NCBI RefSeq assembly: GCF_041583835.1
Contig: NZ_JBFHFC010000006.1
Coordinates: 1-64,000 of the forward strand
DNA from: Thiomicrorhabdus sp041583835
Lineage (GTDB): Bacteria > Pseudomonadota > Gammaproteobacteria > Thiomicrospirales > Thiomicrospiraceae
Length of the DNA stretch: 64,000 nt
Reading direction: 5' to 3'
Shown here: piece after piece, positions 43,592 through 53,242 of the stretch
Layout: each line of letters opens with the position of its first letter
Numbering within the stretch: the first letter of the stretch is position 1
The notes under the pieces: model-generated
Databases searched by the model: none
Told to the model about the DNA's origin: nothing
What the model saw: the letters and a program-made list of their open reading frames with translations, nothing else
Translations under genes and position numbers: made by a program

Positions 43592-46192
43592 ATGAATCCC
43601 GAGCCTAACAACTCACTCCAAGCTAGATCGAATCCAGGAACTAAAGTGAAAAATATAAAACTAAAATACAAAATGATGCTCATCCCAGTGATTGTCGCCA
43701 TTTCTCTAGTTATCTTATACATTACCATCACATCAGGCATGACCAATCTGGATGACAAAGCTTATAAAGCCAGTGCCGCGAATAAAATCATCAAAAACAT
43801 GTTGGATTCACGTATTTCAGAGAAAAACTATGTCAGAAGAAAAGATCCCCAATATGTGGCCGAAGTCGAAAACTTCGCAAAAACCAACATTGAAATCACG
43901 AACGATCTGGAAACACGTTTTTCTGATCCCGCCAATAAGCAACAGGCTATAAATACCCATAAAGCCATTGACGAATATGCTCAAGCCTTTAAAGACTATA
44001 CCGAAGTAAGAGAGCAATCGATAAAATCAGAAGAAGATATGGTCACTCAGGCGCGCATTATCGAAGACCTATCCAATCGAGCCAGAGATGAACAAAAGAA
44101 ACAACGACAAGCTTTAATCGAGGCCAACGCCCCTCTCGATCAAATCGTCAACAAAATGGAAAAAGCCTCTTTGACCAATCGCATCGTTAAAGACTTGAAA
44201 GACATGCGAATTGCCGAAAAGAATTATATCCGCAGAAAAGACCAAAAATATGTCGATGAAATTAATCAACTCATTGGCAATATCAACAAAACGGCTATGA
44301 ACCTAAAGGCAGATTTCAGCCGTCCGGAAAACAAGCAGATGATGGATGACATCGCTACCAGCGTAAATGCATACAAAAAGGCATTTTTCGAATATTTCGA
44401 CTTGCGTGAAAAATCCATTCAACTGTCGGCAACCATGAAAGATAAAGCGCGTACTGCGGTTGATCAAGCTGTCGCTATTCGAGCGGATCAAAAACAACAA
44501 CGCGAAGAAATCAAGGCCGAACTTGAAGCTACAATGATCACCATCTTCGTACTCATCGGTATCATTGCCATCGCATTCAGCTTATATATCACCGGATTGA
44601 TTGTTAACCCAATCCATCGATTAGCAGAAGTCATGCGACGCGTTTCGGATACAGGTGAATTCAGACACCGCGTGGAAATCCATCAAAAGGATGAACTAGG
44701 CGAAATGGCCGAAGCATTCAATGCATTATTGATCAACTCACAACAAGCTATTGAAGAAGCCAATACGGTTGTCAGCGCCATTGCAAACGGCGAATTCGAT
44801 AAACGTGTCACCACAGATCTTAAGGGCGATTTACACACCCTGAAAGAAGGCGTCAACGGCAGCGCAGAAAGCGTCGACTTCATGATGAGCGAACTTGGAA
44901 AAATCATGGATGCGCTTTATAACGGAAACTTCACTGCCCAAATGGATCCAAAAGTCGCCGGTGAATTTAGAGCCCGTACCGAAAATGCACTGGGCGCGAT
45001 CAATCAGACCATCAATGGCATCATTGAAGTCATGGATCAAATGCAGCAAGGTCAATTCCAGCACCGTATCACGGTTGAAGCCAGAGGTGATCTGCTTAAA
45101 CTCAAGAATGGCGTCAACAACTCGATGGACTCTTTGGAAAATGCCATCCAAGACATTACCCGTATTATGGTCGGACAATCAAACGGCGACCTGACGCAAA
45201 AAATCACCGCCGAATACCAAGGCGAATTACAGGTATTGAAAGAAGCGATCAACCAGACTGCGGAAAAATTGATCGAAGTCGTTTCCGAAGCCGTCAGCAC
45301 TTCCGACGTCGTTAGCAACGCAGCGCAGGAAGTCACCAAAGGCGCGCTTGACTTAAGCCAGCGTGTTCAGGAACAAGCGGCTTCGCTTGAAGAAACCTCC
45401 GCCACGATGGATGAAATGAACACTGCCGTGCAAAACAACACCGAAAACGCCACCGAAGCCGCGAATTTGTCGGAAGACGTTCAAGGAAAAGCCAACCAAG
45501 GTGTGCAGGTCATGCAAAAAACCATCGAGGCGATGAATGCTATTCAGGAATCGAGCCATAAAATATCCGAGATAGTCAGTTTGATCGACGGCATTGCGTT
45601 CCAGACCAACCTACTCGCTTTGAATGCCGCAGTTGAAGCGGCACGAGCTGGCGAGCACGGCCGTGGATTTGCCGTGGTGGCCAGTGAAGTAAGAGCCTTG
45701 GCGCAAAAGTCGGCCGAAGCGGCGAAGGACATTAAATCGCTCATCGAAGAGAGCGTGACGCGAATCGGAGAAGGAACCGAATTGGCCTCGCAATCCGGCG
45801 ATATGCTTAACACCATTAATAGCTCCATTACGTCGGTAGCGGAAATGATTTCACAAATCGCCTCCGCTTCAGCCGAACAAGCACGCGGTGTCAGCCAGGT
45901 TCACCAGGCCATCAGTCAGATTGACCACGTCACTCAACAGAACGCTGCATTGGTCGAGCAAACCTCCGCCGCTTCCGAAAGTATGAGCGAACAAGCTACG
46001 GGATTACGTAATGATATGTCGTTCTTTAATACCGGAGTTGTTTTGCATCAATCATCAAGTCAGCCTACAAAAAGACCGATTGAGACAAAACCGGAGACCT
46101 TAACACTGGCTAAACCGGTTAAATCGCAATCTGCTCCAGCCCCGACTAGAAAACAGGAAGAGCCATCGTCCAATGAATGGAGTGATTTTTAA
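43592..46192 (+). CDS. Large chemoreceptor with duplicated helical sensor, poly-HAMP and CheR tether
   Basis: The 866-residue receptor has membrane helices at about 28-50 and 312-335. The periplasmic part is helical, HBM-like, and contains the same motif twice: SRISEKNYVRRKDPQYVAEV near residue 71 and MRIAEKNYIRRKDQKYVDEI near 205. After the second helix come a canonical HAMP and three or four further HAMP-like repeats (about 335-575), then a signalling domain with EQ-type hairpin core (FQTNLLALNAAVEAARAGEHGRG). The C-terminus is SSNEWSDF, fitting the xWxxF tether for CheR. Alone in its transcription unit, followed by a weak terminator. Confidence 0.92.
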   Translation: MNPEPNNSLQARSNPGTKVKNIKLKYKMMLIPVIVAISLVILYITITSGMTNLDDKAYKASAANKIIKNMLDSRISEKNYVRRKDPQYVAEVENFAKTNIEITNDLETRFSDPANKQQAINTHKAIDEYAQAFKDYTEVREQSIKSEEDMVTQARIIEDLSNRARDEQKKQRQALIEANAPLDQIVNKMEKASLTNRIVKDLKDMRIAEKNYIRRKDQKYVDEINQLIGNINKTAMNLKADFSRPENKQMMDDIATSVNAYKKAFFEYFDLREKSIQLSATMKDKARTAVDQAVAIRADQKQQREEIKAELEATMITIFVLIGIIAIAFSLYITGLIVNPIHRLAEVMRRVSDTGEFRHRVEIHQKDELGEMAEAFNALLINSQQAIEEANTVVSAIANGEFDKRVTTDLKGDLHTLKEGVNGSAESVDFMMSELGKIMDALYNGNFTAQMDPKVAGEFRARTENALGAINQTINGIIEVMDQMQQGQFQHRITVEARGDLLKLKNGVNNSMDSLENAIQDITRIMVGQSNGDLTQKITAEYQGELQVLKEAINQTAEKLIEVVSEAVSTSDVVSNAAQEVTKGALDLSQRVQEQAASLEETSATMDEMNTAVQNNTENATEAANLSEDVQGKANQGVQVMQKTIEAMNAIQESSHKISEIVSLIDGIAFQTNLLALNAAVEAARAGEHGRGFAVVASEVRALAQKSAEAAKDIKSLIEESVTRIGEGTELASQSGDMLNTINSSITSVAEMISQIASASAEQARGVSQVHQAISQIDHVTQQNAALVEQTSAASESMSEQATGLRNDMSFFNTGVVLHQSSSQPTKRPIETKPETLTLAKPVKSQSAPAPTRKQEEPSSNEWSDF

Positions 46193-46250
46193 TCTCGCTT
46201 CTTCGCCTGACAATGACTAATTACCCTTGAATTAAGTCATGAGCAATTTC

Positions 46251-46275
46251 AGACAGGTCTAAAAAAGACCTGTCT
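46251..46275 (+). terminator. Probable terminator after the chemoreceptor
   Basis: AGACAGGTCT pairs with AGACCTGTCT around AAAAA. The following tract is C/T-rich rather than pure T, so efficiency is uncertain. Confidence 0.55.
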
Positions 46276-46517
46276 GCTCCCCCTTTCTTATTAACTTTTC
46301 ACATACTCCCAATCAAATAAAGTAACAAAACCATTGTCACGCCTTACCGCTTTACAATTTTAAAAATTCATCCCTCTTACTTTCTTTCACCAAGCTATTT
46401 TTAATCGCTCTTTGTCGAAAAATATTTAAATAGGCATGGTAAAATCAAAAGATGTAATTATTATTACACTTATAAAAACTCTACGAATTAGCCGTAGACG
46501 ACACAGGATGCATTCGC
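46276..46517. other. Upstream region of the MFS exporter
   Basis: AT-rich stretch without a gene. It contains the inverted repeat at 46453-46468, described separately, and a TAAAAT at 46439-46444 that could be a -10 element. Confidence 0.4.
46453..46468. promoter_or_regulatory. Candidate operator TGTAAT-N4-ATTACA
   Basis: TGTAAT and ATTACA flank TATT, giving a perfect 6-bp inverted repeat 50 bases upstream of the exporter start and just after a TAAAAT -10 candidate. This spacing fits a repressor site overlapping the transcription start. No regulator gene is adjacent. Confidence 0.4.
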
Positions 46518-47729
46518 TTGAAATCCAACACCAAAACCTTGCTTATTTTATTCGCCGCTTTAGGTAATATGATTGCGCCTTTTTCAATCGACACTTACCT
46601 ACCTTCGTTTCCGGCAATCGAAAACTATTACCATGTTTCCCGGGAAATGATGTCGACGTCAATGGGAGCTTACCTAGCCGCCTTTGCGCTTACCACCCTA
46701 GTATGGGGCCCTCTAGCGGACAAGTTCGGTCGCAAAGCCATTGCCATCACCTCGCTAGTAGGTTTTGCACTGGCCTCGGCCGGATGCGCTCTTGCACCGA
46801 CATTTGACTACTTTATGGTTTTCCGTGTGCTTCAAGGGGTATTGGCCGGCGGAGTAATCATTGCAGGACGGGCGATGATCCGCGATACTTTTCCCCCGCA
46901 GGAAGCACAAAAAGCAATGGCCATGATTATGATGGTGTTTGCGATTGCACCAGCCATCGCTCCAATCCTTGGAGGCTTTCTGCAACATCATTACGACTGG
47001 GAAAGTATCTTCTGGTTTCTAACTGCATACGGCATTGTCACCTTCTTACTGATCGGATTGTTTCTAAAAGAAACCCAGTCAACCGAACACGTTCAATCAA
47101 TCGCCCCGAAAAAGCTGTATGCGTCTTACGTACACAGTTTAAAGCACCCGACTTTCATCCGCTTGGTTCTCGCTCAATCGTTCGTATTCGGAGGCGTGTT
47201 CGTCTACATAGCAGGCTCCGCCAGTCTGATATACGATCACCTTCACCTCGGGGCCGAAGACTTCTGGGTGCAATTTGTTCCTATGGTCGGCGGCATGATG
47301 CTAGGTTCCTTTTATTCGCACCGCGTATCCAACCGTCAAACCCCGACTAAAATGCTCCATTTATCCTTTAGCATCGGAGCGGTCGCTGTCGTAATAAATT
47401 TGATTCTGGCGCTATTTACGGCACCGCAGATATTAACCGTTATTCCTACTCTCAGCCTATACGCCTTTGCCCTGTCTTTCGGTTTACCGGTACTTGCCAT
47501 ACTCGCCTTGGATTGTTTACCCGAAAAACGCGGCATGGCGGCTTCTTTACAAAGTTTAATGCAAATGGGAATGATGGCGCTTGTCTCCTTCCTGGTGGTT
47601 CCTTTCGTCCATGCCTCGGTTCCCGAAATGGCAATTGCGATGCTAGCTCTGTGGCTAGTCGGGCTATTATTCTGGCGCAGTGCACACCACCGTCTTCCTA
47701 AGCAAGGCGATCAAATTCACGACTTTTAA
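46518..47729 (+). CDS. Bcr/CflA-family multidrug efflux transporter
   Basis: The 403-residue protein has twelve hydrophobic helices and the Bcr/CflA signatures: an N-terminal PFSIDTYLPSFPAI, MFS motif A in WGPLADKFGRKAI, and FRVLQGVLAGGVIIAGRAMIRD. It is an inner-membrane proton antiporter; family members export bicyclomycin, chloramphenicol or sulfathiazole-like compounds, and substrate cannot be predicted. The start is TTG with AGGA eight bases upstream; the nearby ATG is in the wrong frame. A candidate operator lies at 46453-46468. Confidence 0.88.
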   Translation: MKSNTKTLLILFAALGNMIAPFSIDTYLPSFPAIENYYHVSREMMSTSMGAYLAAFALTTLVWGPLADKFGRKAIAITSLVGFALASAGCALAPTFDYFMVFRVLQGVLAGGVIIAGRAMIRDTFPPQEAQKAMAMIMMVFAIAPAIAPILGGFLQHHYDWESIFWFLTAYGIVTFLLIGLFLKETQSTEHVQSIAPKKLYASYVHSLKHPTFIRLVLAQSFVFGGVFVYIAGSASLIYDHLHLGAEDFWVQFVPMVGGMMLGSFYSHRVSNRQTPTKMLHLSFSIGAVAVVINLILALFTAPQILTVIPTLSLYAFALSFGLPVLAILALDCLPEKRGMAASLQSLMQMGMMALVSFLVVPFVHASVPEMAIAMLALWLVGLLFWRSAHHRLPKQGDQIHDF

Positions 47730-47990
47730 CCTGCTCAGTTCCGTTCGTTTTAAACTTGCTTACAATCGAACGGAACCATCAAAGGCAATACAAATCAAAA
47801 TATCCGCTTAATCCATCTATTAAAAATACCAGTTTGCACTTTTTCCACTTTAAGGCAAAATAAGCTTAACCATCCATTTAGAGACAACGTTTTATCTTGT
47901 AAAAATCCGTCGGTGACCAATTAATTAGTTGTGCAAAGTTACCCACCCTCGATTCGGATCGAACAAAAACCTACAAGGATTGAATAGGTT

Positions 47991-50843
47991 ATGCCAAAAC
48001 AAGCAGAAACGTCCCAGCAGAAATCATTATCTGACGTCCTGTTTCACGGTACCCGGCAACCACTTTCACTTATCGACCCGAAAACCGGTCTATACATCGA
48101 CTGCAATCCGGCTACGCTTGAGCTCTATTCACTCACATCAAGCCAAGACGTCATCGGCAAATCACTGACCGATTTTTCTCCCCGACATCAACCTAACGGA
48201 GAACACTCATCCGAACGCTTTGAATACCGTTTAACCCAAACCCTTAAACATGACAGCGAAGCTTTTGATTGGACTTTTGAAACTTCCGACGGATCAACGT
48301 TTTCCAGGCAAGTCCTATTTGACAAGGTGCATTTAAACGGAAAAAAGTACATTTTAGAGCGAATATGTCAGGATTCTGAAACCGACTACCGTTCCTTCAA
48401 CAATGTGTCGACAATTCGAATGAACGCCTCTGAAAATCTAGCGAGTCTAGGAAGCTGGGAACTTGATTTAAACAGTAACAAGTTATGGTGGTCCGATGAA
48501 ATTTTCCGTATTTTCGAAATCGATCCAAAACAATTCGAAGCCTCTTATGAAGCGTTTATAAACGCAATCCATCCGGACGATCGCGATGCGGTTGATAAAG
48601 CGTACAAAGACTCCCTGGAGAACCACACAGGCTATCAGACCGAACACCGCTTATTATTTAAAGACGGGCGCATAAAATACGTCGAAGAACGCTGCAATCA
48701 TCAGTTCGATGCATCCGGAAAACCAATACGTTCCAACGGCATCGTTCAAGACATTACGCAACGAAAACAAGTAGAAATCCTTTTGCAGGAATCGGAAAAA
48801 AAGCATCGTGCCATTTACGACAGTGTCCTCGACGGCATCCTCATAGCCAATAGCGACACCAAACAACTGATAGACGGAAACACAGCGATCTGCGAAATGC
48901 TTGGGTACACTCATGAAGAATTGACCTCTCTCAAGGTTCATGACATTCACCCCAAGGCCGATTGGCCGTATGTATTTGAACAGTTCGACAAACAGGCCCG
49001 GGGTGAAATTAAACTTGCTGCGGACATGCCTGTTCAGCGCAAAGACGGTTCGACCTTCTATACTGATATTAACACCGCGCCCATACAACTTGCCGGCAAA
49101 ACGTATGTTTTAGGTGTTTTTCGAGACATTACCGAACGCAAACAAAACGAAGAGCGTTTTAAACTGTTTCGCACGCTGATAGACCATAGCAGCGATGCCA
49201 TTGAAGTACTTGACCCAGAGTCCTTTCATTTCTTGGACGTCAATGAAACCGAATGTCAAAACTTGGGCTATAGCCGCGAAGAAATGCTTTCCATGGAAGT
49301 ATTTGAAATTGATCATCACCTCAATAAAGAAACGGTTATTGAAATCGAAAGTCAAATCAAAAGGAACGGAAGCGCCCAATTCGAAACAGTACACCGCCGT
49401 AAAGACGGTTCAACCTTTCCGGTTGAAGTCCGTGCCTCGGTCGTTGCACTCGACAAGCCTTATATGATCAGCATTGCCCGCGACATCACAGATCAAAAAA
49501 TCGCGGAACAAAAGCTCAAAGAAAGCGAACTCGCCTATCGAACGTTGACACAAAATTTACCCGGCTTAGTCTATCGCGTATTCGTGCGCGAAAATTATCA
49601 CATGGAATTCTACAACGACTTACCGCTTCAAATGACCGGCTATTCCGTAGAAGAACTGACAAACGGCGAAGTTTGCTCTATTGATCCGCTCATTGTCGAT
49701 GAAGACCGCCCTACTGTATTGAACCTGGTCGAAAAATCGATCATAGAAAAAAGCCCTTTTACCGTTGAATACAGGCTAAAACAAAAAACCGGCGAAATTC
49801 GCTGGATGCAGGAAAAAGGCATGCCGGTTTTCGGTGAAGACGGCAAACTCCTCTACATTGACGGTGTTATTTTCGACATCACCGACAGTAAAAAAACCCA
49901 AGAATCATTACGGCAAAGCGAAGAAAAATTCCGCACCCTGCTCGAATCCACGAGCGACTGGATATGGGAAATAAACCGCCAAGGCATCTATACTTACGTC
50001 AGCCCTCAAGTTGAATCCCTGCTTGGCTATACGCCTCAGGAAGTATTAGGAAAATCCCCGTTGGAATTTATGCCGCCGCAAGAAGCTGAAAATGCAGGCA
50101 AGGAGTTCTTAAAAGTCGTCGAAAAACTTCAGCCGATTCAGATGTTAGAAAACACCAACACTCATAAAGACGGCAGACTAAAAGTTCTGGAAACCAGCGG
50201 TGTGCCTTATTTCGATGCCGACGGTGCATTCATGGGCTACCGCGGCATCGATCGGGATATTACCGAACGCAAGCAAGCCGAACTTCAGATACAGCATATG
50301 GCTCACTACGATACGCTCACCAACTTGCCGAACCGAGCGTTATTTTTGGATCGCCTCAATCAGGAGCTCGCTCGAGCTAAACGAGAACAACTCCAATTTG
50401 CTTTGCTATTCATCGATCTGGATCATTTCAAAGAAATCAACGATACCCTGGGACACGCCATGGGCGACTTATTGCTTCAAGAAGTCTCGAAAAGGCTACA
50501 AGCCAGCGTACGCCAAATGGACACGGTCGCACGCATAGGCGGTGACGAATTCACCGTCGTAATCACCGACATCAAAACGAATTCAGGCGCGGCAAATGTA
50601 GCACAAAAAATCATCGATTCGCTCACGGATCCATTCAACCTGAACGGCAATGAACGCAACATCGGATGCAGTATAGGAATCGCTCTTTACCCTGAAGAAG
50701 GTGAAAACAGCGAAACCCTGCTTAAACGAGCCGATATGGCCATGTATTGCGCGAAAAAGCAGCGTAATACTTATCGTTTCTTCCATGATGCCATTCAGGA
50801 AAAATCGATTAAAAACACTCATAACGGCTTGATGACCCATTAA
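47991..50843 (+). CDS. Diguanylate cyclase with six PAS domains
   Basis: The 950-residue protein makes the second messenger c-di-GMP. About six PAS/PAC modules occupy residues 10-770, at roughly 10-135, 140-265, 268-390, 391-512, 513-640 and 643-765; PAC ends such as DITQRKQVE, DITERKQNE and DITDQKIAE mark the boundaries. The GGDEF domain (about 775-935) has an intact active site (ARIGGDEFTVV) and an upstream RQMD matching the product-inhibition I-site. No EAL domain and no membrane helix are seen, so it should be cytoplasmic. The stimulus is unknown; PAS domains often bind haem, flavin or small molecules. Confidence 0.92.
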   Translation: MPKQAETSQQKSLSDVLFHGTRQPLSLIDPKTGLYIDCNPATLELYSLTSSQDVIGKSLTDFSPRHQPNGEHSSERFEYRLTQTLKHDSEAFDWTFETSDGSTFSRQVLFDKVHLNGKKYILERICQDSETDYRSFNNVSTIRMNASENLASLGSWELDLNSNKLWWSDEIFRIFEIDPKQFEASYEAFINAIHPDDRDAVDKAYKDSLENHTGYQTEHRLLFKDGRIKYVEERCNHQFDASGKPIRSNGIVQDITQRKQVEILLQESEKKHRAIYDSVLDGILIANSDTKQLIDGNTAICEMLGYTHEELTSLKVHDIHPKADWPYVFEQFDKQARGEIKLAADMPVQRKDGSTFYTDINTAPIQLAGKTYVLGVFRDITERKQNEERFKLFRTLIDHSSDAIEVLDPESFHFLDVNETECQNLGYSREEMLSMEVFEIDHHLNKETVIEIESQIKRNGSAQFETVHRRKDGSTFPVEVRASVVALDKPYMISIARDITDQKIAEQKLKESELAYRTLTQNLPGLVYRVFVRENYHMEFYNDLPLQMTGYSVEELTNGEVCSIDPLIVDEDRPTVLNLVEKSIIEKSPFTVEYRLKQKTGEIRWMQEKGMPVFGEDGKLLYIDGVIFDITDSKKTQESLRQSEEKFRTLLESTSDWIWEINRQGIYTYVSPQVESLLGYTPQEVLGKSPLEFMPPQEAENAGKEFLKVVEKLQPIQMLENTNTHKDGRLKVLETSGVPYFDADGAFMGYRGIDRDITERKQAELQIQHMAHYDTLTNLPNRALFLDRLNQELARAKREQLQFALLFIDLDHFKEINDTLGHAMGDLLLQEVSKRLQASVRQMDTVARIGGDEFTVVITDIKTNSGAANVAQKIIDSLTDPFNLNGNERNIGCSIGIALYPEEGENSETLLKRADMAMYCAKKQRNTYRFFHDAIQEKSIKNTHNGLMTH

Positions 50844-50921
50844 ATTCACGACATGCTTGTCCGGAACTGTTTGCACATTGTCATTTGCAAGCTTGTCGCT
50901 AAACCCTTACAATGCGCGTTT

Positions 50922-51110
50922 TCTGGTGCTCATTCCATAGATTTAAATGAGTTAAACGGGAAGTGAGGTGAAGTCTTTTACCGGACCCACTCCTCCGCTG
51001 CCCCCGCAACGGTGATAGAGAAGACAGATTGAAATGCCATTGGTGTATTCCGAGAAGGCAATCTGAAATCGCTCTTAAGCCCGGATACCGGCCAGAGAAA
51101 TTCAGGTGAT
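50922..51110 (+). ncRNA. Cobalamin (B12) riboswitch
   Basis: Hallmarks of the AdoCbl/cobalamin aptamer are present in order: GGGAAGTGAGGTGAA near 50958, the CCACTCCTCCGCTGCCCCCGC region at about 50987-51008 with GCAACGGTGATAGA after it, the variable hairpin, and AAGCCCGGATACCGGCC at 51078-51094. It ends about 145 bases before the BtuB-like start. Bound cobalamin normally blocks expression of the downstream uptake gene, here the outer-membrane receptor. Confidence 0.93.
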
Positions 51111-51256
51111 TTTTGCATATCACCTCAAACCGATTGCGGAGGGCAATGCGGCGTGAATTTCACATGGAGGTATGACGCCCTATCCGGCTATAACTCTTGT
51201 CAAACAAACGACCCATTTGCCTTCGTTCATAGACAACATGAATTGAAGGAAACACC

Positions 51257-53101
51257 ATGAAACTCAACCCACTGACTTTGGCACTGCTTAGCGCCCTAAG
51301 TTCCTCTTTCGCTACTCAAGCTTTTGCCGAATCCGAAGACTCGTCATCCAGCTCGTTGAACACGGTTATGGTCACGGCCGATCATACTCAACAAACGACG
51401 CATGCGATCACTTCCAATTTCCAAGTCATCACTCAAGAAGAGATTGAATCTAAAGGTTATACCAGTTTGGAAGACGCCTTAAAGTACGAGGCAGGATTCA
51501 ATTTCGTCACCTACGGCGGGCTTGGTCAAACCACCTCCATCCATATGCGCGGTCAAAGCAACCGCAGTACATTGATATTGGTCGACGGTGTCGAAATGAC
51601 AAATCCGATGGGAACCGGGGGCGCTTTACTAGGAAACCTATTACTGTCCGATGTAGCCCGAATCGAAATCATCAAAGGTCCTCAATCCGGAATATGGGGT
51701 GCCAACGCCAGTGCGGGCGTAATCAACATTCTGACCAAAAGAGCTTACGAACCATCGGCGAAAGTAGCGATTGAAAGTGGCAGCCTCAATACAAAAAAAC
51801 TCTCCGCGACCCTTTCCGCAGCCTCTGATCAAGCGGATTTTTTGTTTAGCGTTTCCGACATTCAGTCCGACGGTTTCAGTGCGGTGAAAGCATACAATGG
51901 CGATGCTGAGGATTATGAAAGCGACGGCTTTTCACAGACCGATGCCCTATTCAAATTAGGCGTGAACTTTACTCCGGAGCACCGTCTTGAAACACTGGTT
52001 AAAATCGCCAGCGGCACCACCGATTACGATTGGAGCAACAACCCCGATCAAACCGATTTTGCCAGCGTCGATTACCGCAATACACTGAAAAAAATTCAGT
52101 ACCGTTTTCAACAGCCCAACTTCAATGTCGATCTATTTTTAAGCGATAACGAGATCGAACAATACTACCAGGCAAACATCACCGAAATGGGTGTCAAAGG
52201 CGGTTATGCCTATGCCCCGGATCAATTGTTAGGATTTGCAGCCACTCACAAAGAGTTCATTAAACGAAACAGCTCGGATCGATACGATAACCAGGCTCTT
52301 GCGCTAAGCAATACCAATCAATTTGCCGATAAAACCTGGGTGGTGACCGAATCCTTGCGCAGCGATCGCTACAGCGATTTCGAAGACAAAATCACCGGTA
52401 AATTCGGCGTAAAACATTACATTCAACCGTCGATCTACTTCAGCGCCAACTACGGTACGGCATATAACGCCCCGACTCTGTTTGAATTAACCTACGGAGC
52501 CACGGCCGATCTCAAACCGGAAACCACTAACGGCTACGACCTGACAGTCGGTATCGACAATTTCAGTCTGAGTTTCTACCATACCGAAACCGAAGACTTG
52601 ATCAACTATGCCGGTTTTTGGCCGAACGACTATTACGAAAACCTAGACGGCACCTCGACGTTTGAAGGCATCGAAGTTGCCTATCAAAGAGACTTTAAAA
52701 CAATCGATACCGATTTCAGTTTCAACTACGCTCAAGGTACGGCCAAAGACGACAATGACCAATGGCTGGCACGCCGTCCGGAACAAACAGCCAATATCGG
52801 TTTGTCCTATTACGGCTTCGCAAATTTGGTTGTGGATGTACAAACCCAGTATGTCGGCACCATGTACGATCTAGCCAATCAAGGCGGTGCGCAGATCGGC
52901 GATTACTTCGTCACGGATTTGATTCTCAATTATCAGGTAAACAAACAACTTAGCTTGTATGCCAAAGCGATCAACCTGTTCGATGAAGATTACACTCGTG
53001 CGGTCGCTCAATACGTCGGCTTCGATTCCAACAACGATCCGGAATACGTCTATGCCAACGGCGGCAGACAGTACTACTTCGGATTACGCGGTGAATTTTA
53101 A
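51257..53101 (+). CDS. btuB: TonB-dependent cobalamin receptor, BtuB-like
   Basis: The 614-residue outer-membrane protein has a signal peptide (LALLSALSSSFATQAFAE), a TonB-box-like NTVMVTADH, a plug domain (about 50-160; MRGQSNRSTLILVDGVEM and IEIIKGPQSGIWGANASAGVINI) and a 22-strand-type barrel ending in RQYYFGLRGEF, with a terminal aromatic residue for barrel assembly. The cobalamin riboswitch upstream and equal length to E. coli BtuB make vitamin B12 the likely cargo. A terminator hairpin follows, before the BtuF-like gene. Confidence 0.9.
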   Translation: MKLNPLTLALLSALSSSFATQAFAESEDSSSSSLNTVMVTADHTQQTTHAITSNFQVITQEEIESKGYTSLEDALKYEAGFNFVTYGGLGQTTSIHMRGQSNRSTLILVDGVEMTNPMGTGGALLGNLLLSDVARIEIIKGPQSGIWGANASAGVINILTKRAYEPSAKVAIESGSLNTKKLSATLSAASDQADFLFSVSDIQSDGFSAVKAYNGDAEDYESDGFSQTDALFKLGVNFTPEHRLETLVKIASGTTDYDWSNNPDQTDFASVDYRNTLKKIQYRFQQPNFNVDLFLSDNEIEQYYQANITEMGVKGGYAYAPDQLLGFAATHKEFIKRNSSDRYDNQALALSNTNQFADKTWVVTESLRSDRYSDFEDKITGKFGVKHYIQPSIYFSANYGTAYNAPTLFELTYGATADLKPETTNGYDLTVGIDNFSLSFYHTETEDLINYAGFWPNDYYENLDGTSTFEGIEVAYQRDFKTIDTDFSFNYAQGTAKDDNDQWLARRPEQTANIGLSYYGFANLVVDVQTQYVGTMYDLANQGGAQIGDYFVTDLILNYQVNKQLSLYAKAINLFDEDYTRAVAQYVGFDSNNDPEYVYANGGRQYYFGLRGEF

Positions 53102-53130
53102 TCGCTATTATCATTAGTCGCTAAAAACAA

Positions 53131-53160
53131 AAAAGGGCAAACAAAACTTTGCCCTTTTTT
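53131..53160 (+). terminator. Terminator after btuB
   Basis: AAAAGGGCAAA and TTTGCCCTTTTT pair around a six-base loop with a T-run after it. It lies between btuB and the btuF-like gene, so the second gene may rely on read-through or its own promoter. Confidence 0.8.
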
Positions 53161-53242
53161 ATTATCTAAAGGTTAAACTTCATGCAAACCGATTGATTCA
53201 AAGCCGTTCGAACACTTTCAATTAATATCGATAGGACTCTCA

